From assembly GCA_002682825.1 (NCBI GenBank), contig NOKP01000002.1, positions 186,001 to 250,000 of the forward strand: DNA of 64,000 bases, in the 5' to 3' direction. A program made the position numbers and the translations under genes. The stretch is from Neonectria sp. B-13 (Eukaryota > Ascomycota > Sordariomycetes > Hypocreales > Nectriaceae). This document shows, piece after piece, positions 1 to 11,021 of this stretch (positions are counted from its first letter, which is position 1; each line of letters begins with the position of its first letter). The notes under the pieces were generated by a model. It was given only the letters and a program-made list of their open reading frames with translations. It did no database searches and was not told where the DNA came from.

Positions 1-3000
1 GTGTATCGTATGCTTCTGCATCAGCACCCTTCTCTAGTAACAGTCGGACAACAGCCTCGTGTCCACCCATAGCGGCTTTCCCGAGTGCAGTCGTCCCAAG
101 TATATCACATGATTCTGTATCAACACCCTTCTCTAACAGCAGTTGGACAATGGCCGTATGTCCCCAGCTAGCGGCATGCACCAGTGCGGTCTTCGAAAAT
201 GTATCGCATGCTTCTTTATCAGCACCCTTCTCTAGTAGCAGTCGGACAACAGCCTCGTGTCCACGGGTAGCGGCGTTCCCGAGTGCAGTCGTTCCAAATA
301 TATCGCATGATTCTGTATCAGCACCCTTCTCTAGCAGCAGTCGGACAATGGCCTCGTGTCCGAATTTGGCGGCTATTAACAATGCAGTTCGTCCACAGTC
401 ATCTCGCAGGTTGACGTTGGCTCCCCCGTCAAGGAGCATCCGGACGATGCCTACTGCCCCACTTCCGGCGGCCTCAGACAATGCAGCAGTACTGTTTAGA
501 CCACAACGCCTGTTTATTTTAGCACCCTTCTCAAGCAGGAGTTGCACCGCCGTTTGTTGTCCACATTCTGCTGCAAGCCAGAGTGGCGTTTCGCCTTCAT
601 AGCCTTTACAGTCAATGTTGACACCGTGATCGAGCAGCAATTCCGCGCACTCCTTGTGACCATTCCTGACGGCGAGCGCGAGCGGGCTTTGACCGTAGCA
701 GTCTCTGTCGGTCACGACCGTAGGCCACCATGTCCTTTTCCGGACCCGAACCTCAAGGCTGGGTATATGTTTGAGGAGCAATTTCACCACAGAAGCATGT
801 CCTTTTGCACAAGCCCAGGACAAAGCCGATCGTTGATAACGGATGTCTCGAGCAGAGAGGTCGAACTTTTTTGACTTCAGTATTTGGTCAACCAGCAATG
901 TCAGTCCAAAATATGACGCCATTCTTAAAGCTTCCAAGCAATCACAATCGAGGGGGGAAGTCCATGTTTTTGTCTCCTCTTGCTTGTAGACTGAAAACCA
1001 ACTAGGACGTTCCTCAGCGATTGTCAGAAGAGGCAAAGCTGATGACAGTGTCTCTTGCCTAATCCTAGCTTCGGCCTCTCGGAAGTGGGTAGTCCAAAAC
1101 CTCGCAGCGTAGACTTGCAAACTATTAGTACGTTGACCATACTTCCCGTTTGCAGCAAAGTCTGTAGCGAGCAGCATCCAAATACATGCTTTTGCGATAA
1201 CGTAGTGTGATTCCATTGGGAGAAATGATTGTTGCCAGATGCGTGAACCCCTCGACGGGTCTGGTGTGGCTGTTTGAATCAAGAATTCCCGCCCAGTTTG
1301 GTGAAGTAAGTAAATTTTCGAATGCTGACAAACGACAAAGAGTCCGCACATTTCCCGTATGTCCTCCCAAAATCGACATTCAGGTTCAAGCTTGGAATTG
1401 AGGTCTTCATAGGATCGATATTCTGCATCGATATCCATCATGACTGCCATTTGATGTAGAGACAACGGCTTCCTCGCTGCAATGATAATGTGCAGCAGTT
1501 TTCTGGTTCTTAGGGTATCTCGGCTCTTGCTAAGAATCTTCTCATAAGCTTGACTGACTGATTGCGGAAGATTGTAGAGAGTCTGCTCCAGATCTTTTCT
1601 AGTTAAACGGAGGCTTTGCTGTATCTCGCCAAAGACGAGGTAGACCCGCAGGTATGTTCGGTTGGGAAGATGAGGATCAGTGAGCTTGTTTTGAATGAGC
1701 TGTGCTTCATCCTGCCTGAGGTGGCCGTGTTGGCAAAGCCGCTTCACTCTTGATTTGATGACAATGTCGATTTCCCGCGAGATTTCGCTGACAACAGTTT
1801 CGTCTTCATCACCACTCAGGTGGATCAAAGGATGCTGATTTTTTAGGTCCTGGAAATCCCATCGGATATTTCTGTAAGGCCGGCTCGTCACAAGGAACTT
1901 GAGATTGTGTTTGCTTGCCCCAGAACGATATAGCTTTGTCAAAGCCCGTGCTAGCACAGGTCTGCCCGAGTCGTTGCACTCATCAAGTGCATCAAGAACG
2001 CAAATAATCTCCCCAGAGTCCAATTTTCGTGAAGCGTCAACAAGAATTCGCCAAAGACTAGAAAAATGAGTTGAACACATTCTCTCTCTTCCCTCCGAAT
2101 TCTTTCAAGATTGTGGCAGATAGCAGGTCTGGGTGTCGAAAGAAGATTTGGTGTAAGATAGAGCAAAGGGCGTTTTCCGGACTTCTTTGATCCTCGAAAT
2201 CATCTTTGAAAAAAAAATAGCAGATGATGTTCGAGCTTGAACCAGTTGACGGAAGAACGTCGTCGATCAAATACTTGGCTAGGACCGATTTGCCACAACC
2301 TGGATCTGCAGACACCCAAAGAAATGCTGACCCGCTTGCATTTTGCCAGGCTCGAAAGAACTCATGATTGATAAACCATGCACAAGTACCTTCTACCCGA
2401 TTTTCATTCCTATCCTTACGATCTTCATATGCTACTTTGAACAGACTTCCGATGATGTCTTGCTTGGTTTGCTTGGCTGTAGCATTGCTATTTTCAGCTA
2501 ATGTATGATTAAAAAATGGTTCCTTCCTATCCCAAGTCTATTCCGCCATCAGGAGTCCTTACCGAAATTGAAAGTATGTCCGGTGCCACTGGTCACATAT
2601 TTCCCAGAGTTGAATGTGTTGTCGTTTCCTTGCGAATTGTTTTGCTGGGCGGTGGCTCCGTGCTCGACTTTCTGGCTTGCGTGAATGGTCCCTGGGCCGT
2701 CAAACTCGGAGTCTACCAAGGACGGCTCCACCTTGGCTAGTTCTTCAATGGCAGTCTCAATAGCCTTCAGATCCTTGCGAATTGTCGATTTGAACACCTG
2801 GCTCAGTGCCAGTTTCTTTAACCCGTTAAGGATTTCTTGCATGAGGGTTTCAACCCGGTGTGCTTTGATTCCACGCAGAGCCTTGCGGTATACGACGCGG
2901 ACCACTGTCCAGTCCTTCGCGTGCTCGTCTTCTTTGCATTTGATCTGAACCTCATTGAAGATCCGCTTCAATTCTTTGGCTTTGTCATTGCAGGATTGAA

Positions 3001-3232
3001 CGATTGCCAGGATTGCTTGTGATTGCTCGCCGGGAAGTTCCGAGTCGCTGAGGCTCTCTTTAGCATCCTGAAGAATGCTTCGCACAAGAGGGAGATCCTT
3101 CTTGACTTCGTTGAAAGCCTTCGGCAGACCGGCGATCCTGTCGATGGTTTCGTACGTCTTCGCGATGGCTCCCACAATTCCAATGACGGAAGCAATAGTG
3201 CCAACGGGTTCCATGTCTGGAGGACTGGCCAA
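1..3232 (-). CDS. NLR-like protein: SesA-like domain, NACHT ATPase, ankyrin repeats (3' end off window, one frameshift)
   Basis: Predicted intracellular STAND receptor of the kind linked to fungal self/non-self recognition and programmed cell death. Exon 1 is 3232-2563, the intron 2562-2498 (GTAAGG...TAG, 65 nt), and exon 2 runs from 2497 off the left edge. Residues 1-170 form an all-helical SesA/NACHT_N-type region (GIVGAIAKTYETIDRIAGLP). A Gly/Asn-rich linker follows (GNDNTFNSGK, GTGHTFNFG). The NACHT Walker A reads SADPGCGKSVLAKYLID near 2315-2265 and Walker B reads ICVLDALDEC near 2010-1980. A helical domain comes next, then ankyrin repeats (GHEAVVRLLLEKGAD) from about 860 to the edge. 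The frame breaks at 2066-2061: a run of five T (minus strand) leads to TAG at 2060-2058, and removing one T restores the conserved NACHT reading (FSSLWRILVDAS). This is either a pseudogene mutation or a sequence error. No stop occurs from 2057 to 1. Domain assignment is confident; the ligand and effector route are unknown. Confidence 0.86.
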
Positions 3233-4912
3233 GCGGGGAGCCTGGATGTGCGTATCAGTTGACTGATTTCGCGTGTCGGTTTGCTGGCGTGCGGAGGTAG
3301 ACTAAGCTACCTACGTTCGGGCTGTTGCTGGTGTTATGCCCGCAGTAGAGGATAAAGTGGAGGATAGGAGAACATTTTGTGAAAAGCAGGATGGGCATGG
3401 AAGGTCTCAGAAAATATGGTCTTCCTGACAGCCTTGTCCGTTCCTCCGCGCTGCCACCGAAATGAGGCTTAGGCGTGAGCGTAGATAACCAACAGCCAAA
3501 ACTGAACGGACCAATAGCAATGCCCTGCTTCGAGTTGATGCCAGGCAGACAAATTACGTGTTTCAAATATCACTGGCTTAGAATCCGTCCGTGTAACGCC
3601 TCGTGTACACTATTTATGCGGGCGTTGCTTAGACAAGAATGCCTCGCACACACCGCTGAGTTCTGCCACCTTTTCAGCGTCTCCCATACGTCCTCCACCC
3701 AATCCGGGGAACTACCAGCCATCCAATTGCGCCACAACTGTAGCCGACATGTCGGCGGGCTGAACTATCAGCTGCCGTGATTTAGATTCACAGCGAGGCG
3801 GCTCGCCGAGGCAGCTTCATGCATAAGTCAGGGTTCTACAAGTTCGCAAGTTAGGGTGGTGACAGGCTCGTTCAGGCTGCCTCGGTGAACATAGCGAGGC
3901 TCATTTAGTGGGCATACGGTAAAGGAAACTAAGCCCTACCGTGTTGAGGTAACTTGCAAGACAATCGCAAGCACTCTGGTATCACTCGGGCTGGCTTTGA
4001 GCATGGAGACTTAAGCTCGCACTGGCAGTGTGGGTGCTAGCGATAAAAAGGGTAGAAACATGAAGAAGAATGTGCCAGGAAGTGAGTGTTCTGGCAAGTG
4101 CAAATTACAGGGACGATTCCTACATTGTTCAAGGATAGGCTTTGATCGTGTTTCTTGCTAGGCTGACAAAAGATTGTAGGAGGCCAGACATTGAACATAA
4201 TGGCGAGTCCACTGCCAACAATTTTCACCATTCGACTGCGGCGGCAACATGGGTATTCCACAGTATTTTTCAAGAATGCTGGATGTCTCCGGACGTATTT
4301 GCAACAGCCAAAATAAAATAATCACCATAGTATATGCTGATGATAATATGTTCTCAAGAGCATACTTGACTTAGTCGTCTGCTGTCCGGTGCCTGTTCAT
4401 CGCCACACCATTTCATTTCCGGTCCAGAAACTATATATTGCGCCTCTCTCACCACCGAGGCCAAGACAGGATGAGGATTACCTTTTGTCCAGAGCACAAT
4501 AGTTCAAGACAACCGACTTGAAGGCTTCTAATTATCTCAGCCATAGGCAGTTCGCATCAAGCAGTCACTTCCTACGCTGGTAACAACATCAGTCTTGTCT
4601 ATGTTATATCTTCGTTTCTAGTGTAACGGCCTCCTAGTCAGTACTCTCATTCTTGTTAAGCCTAGAGTGCGCTTCTCAATTGAGATCGCCTCTAGAATTT
4701 CGGTGGTTTGATTCGCCTGCGGTTTGCTATGGTGTTCTAGGTTTATGTACCAACCTACCACATAGTCGCCACGAACCACCCAAGTATCTCATAATATGCC
4801 GGGTTCAACCTAGTCTATACTCCTCGAGTAGCATTTCTCAACTGTGACACAATCAGGGCAATGTCTCATCTAAGCAAGGCAGCGTCTATAAGTATCCGAT
4901 CTGGATTGCTGA
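3233..4912. other. Intergenic, 1.7 kb, no supportable gene
   Basis: It separates the NLR-like gene from the 3' end of the Zn2Cys6 regulator, so the NLR promoter should lie at 3233-3700. Short open frames here have no recognisable domain or splice-consistent extension. One tRNA A-box-like string occurs near 3725-3740 without a B box. Confidence 0.5.
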
Positions 4913-6760
4913 CTACATATATAGTAGCGGTACGCCAAAGGTCTGGTAGCAGAAGGATTTCATCGTCACCCTCCTCCCCTGAGCTCTCTGTGCTTCTCCA
5001 TGAGCCTCTACAAATGACGCGAGAAAGGTGCTTCTACTGATAGGGTGCTTGATCCGCCTTAAACGGCCCGCTGCCCATTGCGTCTCGTCCTCTTGGAGGT
5101 TTTCAAGGGCATAAACAAATAGCGGCCGAATATATCCTGGGTTGAGTGCGTCGTCCATCGAGACGTTCCAATCACCTTCGACAATATCCCTGATTTGCTC
5201 CAGGGCTGGTTTGGCCTTAGGTGAGGGAAATGGAAGATCTCCTAGGATGCGCCTGATTACGATAATCTCCGCATAATATGCCGCAACACAAACTCCAGCA
5301 AGAGCGATGAGGGGGTCGGAAATCTGCGTAGAGAAGTGTTCTCGAAGTTTGCCTGGTTGTAATCGCATTGGGGCCGGTCGATTCTCCCACAGACAGGACA
5401 GGTCAGTCTTTAGAGTGGCCATGAGCTTGGTCACTTCTGTTTGATCTGCTGGCGTGGTTCGGGATCTATAATAACGCGTTGCGTCTACGACTTGATTTGA
5501 AATCGTTTGGAGCCTCAAATGAAATGCAAAGATGGGTGTGGCAATAGTGTCGTATAATGAATGTTCTGGGTGCGTGTCGCGGTCTAGTTCCGAAAGGCTG
5601 GGAACCTCCTTGACGTGATTGTATAGAAGCACGAGCAGTGGTTTTGACAGCAAGCCAGCGCTTTCTAGCCGTTTGGTAGCCGTGTTTAGGAGTTGCAACC
5701 AAGCATAAATCCGTAGGGAAACAGGCGATTGATGACCATTCAGCAACCAAGCCTCCAGCCTTGTCACGAAAGCTCCATCTAACGCGTCAAAACAAGAAGC
5801 GTCCTCATTCGGGAGAGTAACCACACATAGGAAAAGGAGGAAGGCGCAGACTAGAATGATGTCAAAGTCCACAGTGCTTCCGCCTGATATAGATCCGAAG
5901 CTGATGATGGCGGTTTGGTATACTGACATGGCGTGGGCCATTGGCAAACGATCCACCTGGGCCCTATATATAGTTTGAACAGCCAGCAGAGACCGCGCCA
6001 CTGAGGTATGCTGGAGACCCAGGTGAGCGATATAGGTTTTGATCCTCGTCCAATTGAGATGATCGAAGGGCGAAAGGAGAGGACAGTCTACCACTTCGAT
6101 GAAGTAGCAGAATGATGATGGAGTGGGCACTTCAGAAGCTGCCAACCAATCCATGGTTGTGCTCAGATGAATGAGCTGAGAAGTTTGCTCGAATTGATTG
6201 GAGGGGGCATTGAGAACATTCTGATTGTCCCCTTGGCGGGAGGTATTGGCGCTGTGATTGGGAGACGATTCATCAGCATTGGAAGGTATTGGATGATCTC
6301 CGTCTGCCTGTGTGGTATCATTGAGGATACTTAAAGTTTCCTGAGCACCCGAGTTGGGAGCGTTTCCCAATATGGCTGCTTGCTCCTGAACCGGACAGTC
6401 TCTGGTTTCGGTCTGCAGCGGGACGTTGTCGGGCACCGTCCCCGTGCCGATTCGATTTTGTCGCCAGTTCATGAATATCATCTTCGAATCCATAAGCTTC
6501 GGTGCGAATCTGCCTGGCTTCGTCCTGTAGACGCATTCCTGGTTTAATGTGATGCATTTTTGACAGCTGGGCCGTTGTTTGTTGCATAATACCCTTCGGC
6601 TTGCGCAGACGAGGCATCCAGTAGGAACACGACGTCTGTATTTGGGATTTGAAGGAGACCCGAGTTTCCGGCGTTGTGAAGTGACGGTTCGTTCACTTTC
6701 GTCGGGATGGGGGGATTCCATGGGCAGTATCGAATTTGCAATTGCAAATAAAACCACCAA
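4913..6760 (-). CDS. Zn2Cys6 fungal transcription factor
   Basis: Single-exon 615-aa nuclear regulator. The binuclear zinc cluster lies near residues 49-76: CLVCASRRVLC then PSCQKC then C, spacing C-X2-C-X6-C-X6-C-X2-C-X6-C, preceded by the basic stretch KYRRRVPTG. A Ser/Asn/Gln-rich linker (about residues 120-200) separates it from a long helical C-terminal region of the fungal-specific regulatory domain type (PF11951-like). A second ATG at residue 14 (MESPHPDE) is an equally possible start because the first 13 residues are hydrophobic and atypical for this family. No intron is needed. Its targets are unknown; no pathway genes adjoin it, and the upstream neighbour is gene-poor. Confidence 0.88.
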   Translation of the reverse strand: MVVLFAIANSILPMESPHPDESERTVTSQRRKLGSPSNPKYRRRVPTGCLVCASRRVLCNKQRPSCQKCITLNQECVYRTKPGRFAPKLMDSKMIFMNWRQNRIGTGTVPDNVPLQTETRDCPVQEQAAILGNAPNSGAQETLSILNDTTQADGDHPIPSNADESSPNHSANTSRQGDNQNVLNAPSNQFEQTSQLIHLSTTMDWLAASEVPTPSSFCYFIEVVDCPLLSPFDHLNWTRIKTYIAHLGLQHTSVARSLLAVQTIYRAQVDRLPMAHAMSVYQTAIISFGSISGGSTVDFDIILVCAFLLFLCVVTLPNEDASCFDALDGAFVTRLEAWLLNGHQSPVSLRIYAWLQLLNTATKRLESAGLLSKPLLVLLYNHVKEVPSLSELDRDTHPEHSLYDTIATPIFAFHLRLQTISNQVVDATRYYRSRTTPADQTEVTKLMATLKTDLSCLWENRPAPMRLQPGKLREHFSTQISDPLIALAGVCVAAYYAEIIVIRRILGDLPFPSPKAKPALEQIRDIVEGDWNVSMDDALNPGYIRPLFVYALENLQEDETQWAAGRLRRIKHPISRSTFLASFVEAHGEAQRAQGRRVTMKSFCYQTFGVPLLYM

Positions 6761-9472
6761 AATGTAAAGAGATGGCTAGTGACAAGATGCAACCGCAGTG
6801 AAGTTCCTTGGTGAATGGAGTCCGAGACAAAAAATATTGGCCTGGCTGAGGTTCACCAAGCAACGCAGCGATGCAATCGTGGCAAACTTTCACATGACTT
6901 GAATGCTGATCGGACACGTGATCTTATCGTAATGGGTCAACGTGTCGAACTCCGGTGGATCGTAGGAAATTAGATGATGATAATGAGGTCTACCTCCGTC
7001 TGACAGTGCTCTTGATACAGCATCTCGTGATAAAATAGTGTCACGTGCCTAAAGGGCACTCGCGAAGGAATAGCTTACGGAGAGCGAAACACATGCGAAG
7101 CACTAGAGACGCCTATAAATCAGGGTATTTCCACCGAGCTATCGGGACATACACAAGGGATCTCAAACAGAAAAACTACTGTACTAAACTAGGGAAAATA
7201 GTAAAGAACTCTACTGTTGGCATCCTAGTAACAACGGCCTATCTCATGCTCGACAAGAGATTGATCTTTACCTTCGAGTGTATATCCTTCTGACTACCTA
7301 CTTCTATCACAGTTCCTACCTTTTGGCTCTGACATAGAGACTCTTAGGATTACTGCCCTGACTCCCGTCAAAATGGTAGCATCACCTCTAGCGGTTGGCT
7401 GCTGGTTCTTCCCACTAACAGAGACACTGAAGCCACATGCAAATACCTTGGACTCAATATAAACTCGAAGCTGCCATGGAACAACATGTCGACGGGATAG
7501 AACGCGAAGTAGACGCAGAAAAAAAGACAACAAGGGGGAATCATCGAACAGACAATATGGAGAAAACAAAGACCAAGCCCCTTTTTGGTCTGGCAGAGAA
7601 ATCCAACAATTCCTGTTCACCCACGAGCCTAGTTCAGAATTCTGACCACCTGCGCCACATCGTCACTTATCACCTGATCCAACACTCCTTCACGCACGCA
7701 ATCAACAACGTGGGCCTCCACGTCCATGCCGTAAGACTTCAGCTTCCGAAGCCGCTCAGACAGGGCGACGGTGGGAACGTCAGGCATGGCCTTCTTGAGG
7801 GCCTTGAGCTGAACAAAGTCGAAGGACGAAAACTGCAGGAGGTCGGCGCATTGTAATTCACAGTGATTTAGTCATTTTGTCGTGCTTTCTTTGAGTAGGC
7901 GTTGGTATGATGCTAGAAAGAGCCGTTAAATAGGACCTGAAGTCATCAACCATCAAACTGGTAGCCCTTCTTATATGTCTTCATTGTTTCACCCAGCGAC
8001 CATTCACAGACATTTCTCCCTGACTTGCAGAATCTGGTTGCAACGTCACTTCCGAACCGAGAGACATACCTCGCATAGCAGAGTAGAGCAAATGATATTA
8101 CTGCAAGGATGAAGGAAGTGATAATAGTAAACCACGGGCACCCCGCTCTACAGAAGTTGTCGGCGGGTCGAGATACACCCACTATACAAGGGTGATAGTT
8201 TACTTCCTTCGGCCGGCAATTGTGGGCCAGGAGAAGATCGCCAGACACATCGTTGGTACAAAGTAAGGCGTATGTTATCTCGAACCGAGCTGAGCTTATC
8301 TCTAATCGCCTCTGCTTTGAGGCTGATATTATCAGCATCTCCCCATGCAAGCAAAGGCATCCACTTTTGCCGAGATGTCATGATAGGCGACAGAGTTGTC
8401 AGAGAGGCCTAAAAGCTACAGATAGAGCATTTGACTCGTGATATGCAAAGTGATTCAAGCAAATCTCTTCTGACCGACCTTCAACGCAATTGAATTCCTT
8501 CGTCTTGGAGTCCTTCCGTCTCCTAGTCACCAATCTTCCTACCTTGTCATTGTCATGACGACCCATACACTCGTGAGCAGCATCTCGCTGAGCTAGCCGT
8601 TCTGCGAGCCTCACTCATCACGAAACAGGTACAGTCTACAGTCAGCGAGATATCTGAAGCCGACAACTCGCCGGTGACCATCGCTGGCTTCGCAACCCAG
8701 GCACCCCTCCTCGGCCCTCTCGGCGGCCGGTGCTCCGCTATTGCCGAGCATCCACAACAAGCGACTCTGCTCGTGCCGAGGAGGTCACCATCAGCGACGA
8801 GCTGGCATGATGGTAAGCACTCTTCCCCGCAAAGAATGACTGTCCCATGATTGGTTTTCTGTTCTCTCATTGCTGAATTAAGTTCAACACGGTTTCGGAT
8901 CAAATTTGCGGCGATGGCACAGATTGCTCGTAAAATGAATGGCATTGTCGCTAATATTCTGACGCCGCGCATGTTGAACCCGTCTGTCTGGAACTGAGAC
9001 GTTAAAGCAGGGTTCTTCTGGGCCGGGAGTTGCATATTCTGCGCAGTTTGGCCCTTTTTCCATCTCCCTGAGCCCAAGGGTCGTTCATACGCTAAACTCG
9101 ACGTTCTATTTGAACAGAAGGCTGTTGCACGCAAGTCCAAGAAGACTATTATGGATAGACTGGATGTTGATGTGGCGTGGTATGAGTCTACGCCAACCGC
9201 AATACGAATCTTGACGCATTGACTGACGAGGAACATATGGTTGTATCAATTTGGTTGTGGACTCTCTTCCGCGATCCGAATTGTTTCGCATACCCATGAT
9301 TTGCAAACGATAATAACGATGCCGTCCATTCATTTTCATAAGGCCTAGATAGACACATGCACTCATCCAGAATTCTCCGTGAAAGGCATATCAAAGTGCA
9401 AAGACACGGCTGTAAGATAGACGAAACAGAAGGAAATGCAGCAGTAGAAGAAGCTGCAAATGTAGTCTTGTT
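6761..9472. other. 2.7-kb gene-poor stretch with coding remnants
   Basis: No complete gene can be supported. A coding-like fragment lies at 7629-7871 (described separately). A minus-strand frame at 7946-8350 has one plausible membrane helix (FTIITSFILAVISFALLCYA) but no recognisable family and an arbitrary start. The 227-codon minus frame at 8553-9236 has erratic composition and is probably chance. Confidence 0.45.
7629..7871 (-). pseudogene. Orphan C-terminal coding fragment, family not recognised
   Basis: The minus strand is open from just after a TGA (7874-7872) to a TAG at 7631-7629. It reads like a real helical protein end (LKALKKAMPDVPTVALSERL, VVDCVREGVLDQVISDDVAQ) with mostly C/G-ending codons. 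The opposite-strand frame over the same bases has the appearance of an antisense shadow. There is no ATG before the internal Met at MPDV. A possible splice acceptor (CTGCAG) lies near the start of the conserved-looking part, so this may be a last exon whose upstream exons are lost. I do not recognise the family. Confidence 0.4.
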
Positions 9473-10195
9473 CTATGATACCAAGAAAAAGGTTGCTGTA
9501 GTTGCCAAAGTAGCAACGAGCGGTAAAACTCCATACCCGACCTTGGCTGCAGCTCCCTGCTGCGCCCACGTCGCACATTGCCCTTCTTTGTTTGCTGAAA
9601 GAATGGCAAAGCTCTTAATCGAATACGGTACTACTTGGCACTGACCACCTTCCTCAGTCTGACAGTCGGTCTCGAACCAAGGATACTGATCTGCGTCGAC
9701 TTTATCGTCAAGCTGCTGACAATCGGCGAATGCGTAGACATACAAAATCCATGCGGCCACTTCTCCACTTTCATCTTCGGTAGTTTCGTTGAGTAACTCA
9801 TACCGGATCTGAGAATAATTGGCCTTGGAGTCGAAATCGTCGCGATTGTGTAGAAGCCAATCGACGCCGGCAGACTTGTCCACTAGTGGTTCCCAAGCCC
9901 TCTGGAATCCGGTGTCGTTGGATTGGGAGAAGATATCGGTGAGGTTGAAGCAGGTAAGCTCATCCGGAATGCTGGATGTCGTGAGGATAAGGCCGTTTGA
10001 GGTGTCGTTGACCTGACAGGACTCCTCCTGGCCGCCGGCAAAGAATGCTACGGTCAAGTTCCCAGTGCTTCAAATTGGATAATGTCAGTAGGAGCGTAGG
10101 CGGGGAAGCGAGAAAGTCTGTACGTACCCTCCCACATCTTGCGCAGAGGCAGAGAAAAATAGAAATGAAAGCAACGAGACTTTCAGAAACAACAT
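9473..10195 (-). CDS. Secreted, probably GPI-anchored surface protein
   Basis: Two exons: 10195-10128 and 10067-9473, with a 60-nt intron (GTACGT...AAG), giving 220 aa. Residues 1-19 are a signal peptide (MLFLKVSLLSFLFFSASAQ). The mature part has several Cys residues and many N-glycosylation sequons (NLT, NDT, NYS, NET). The last ~20 residues are hydrophobic (GYGVLPLVATLATTATFFLV) after a small-residue stretch, the pattern of a GPI-attachment signal. Likely location is the outer plasma membrane or cell wall. No catalytic motif is visible and the family is not recognised. The second exon alone lacks an ATG, so the spliced start is needed. A TATA-like element lies about 120 bp upstream. Confidence 0.8.
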
Positions 10196-10313
10196 GATGG
10201 TAAAAGGGATCCCACCCGATATGCTTCAGTAGTGAGACTAGGGGCGTGTTGTGCGAGGAGAGTGATGTGATGAATTAGAGTTGCAAATAGGCGACAGTGG
10301 AGGGACAGCAAAT

Positions 10314-10320
10314 GTTTATA
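10314..10320 (-). promoter_or_regulatory. TATA-like box of the GPI-protein gene
   Basis: TATAAAC on the minus strand, about 120 bp upstream of the ATG at 10195, a normal distance for a fungal core promoter. Confidence 0.4.
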
Positions 10321-11021
10321 GCAGGCCGATTAGCCATGGGCCATGTCGGAATTCGCTCTCAGTCGCTACATACGTCATTGTCTGGAGATGTTTCGGGCGC
10401 AGTTGCAGATCTACTGATCAACCAACAGCCTCCCTACCTTGGCCCTTGGTATGACCCTTGCATTCCGGGTTCCCCGACTCGCCCCCAAACACATGCTCAC
10501 CGCTAGCAGGTTTTAAATTTAAGTTTATTCCTTGTAGTGGCGCTGTGCGTTGGACTGACCATGCATTGCAGCGGCAACTGCGTCCAACAAGCTCATCCTT
10601 GCTGTGACCGCACGGCAATTTCAGGTCCCTACTCAGCCAACGAAATGATGGGAAACATGTCACCGTCCGAGGGAGCCTGTGCGACGTGTCACATGGTAAT
10701 TTTGAACTCGGACGGTCATAGTGTCGCAGATAAACCCTGCCAAGCGGGAAGATCCAGACCCGTGGGGAAGAACAGCACAGTCTAGTATTTACTAATTGCC
10801 TCACCCCGCAAAATGGCAACCTAGCTGATAAACTTTCAGCAGGGAACCCGGTCCACGTCAGAAAGTAAATGGATGGTCAATTGTACGAATAGTTTATTGG
10901 TCAAGCACAGTAACTAGCTAACACGCGATAGCTGTTGACACATTATGGGCCTAAACCTTGCCTCGAATCCTCCAAACCGTATTTATTCAACAGGTTTATC
11001 GACTCCTCATTGCCGTCGCTT
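10321..11021. other. Intergenic, no gene seen
   Basis: This lies between the GPI-type gene's promoter and the 3' end of the small cysteine-rich gene. Short open frames on both strands show no domain, signal peptide or splice-consistent extension. Confidence 0.5.

Noticed and set aside
150..602. 150-codon plus-strand Ser/Pro-rich open frame
   Set aside because: It is the antisense shadow of the ankyrin repeats of the minus-strand NLR-like gene.
2058..2160. Intron ending TTTTTCTAG in the NLR-like gene
   Set aside because: No usable GT donor within a normal intron length that keeps the conserved NACHT sequence.
3690..3765. tRNA-like A box (TGGCGCAATTGG on the minus strand)
   Set aside because: No B box, no acceptor or T-stem pairing; chance match or ancient SINE scrap.
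7437..7856. 139-codon plus-strand frame
   Set aside because: The opposite strand has the better coding character over 7629-7871; the plus frame looks like its shadow.
8553..9236. 227-codon minus-strand frame
   Set aside because: Erratic composition, no domain, no splice logic; probably a chance open frame.
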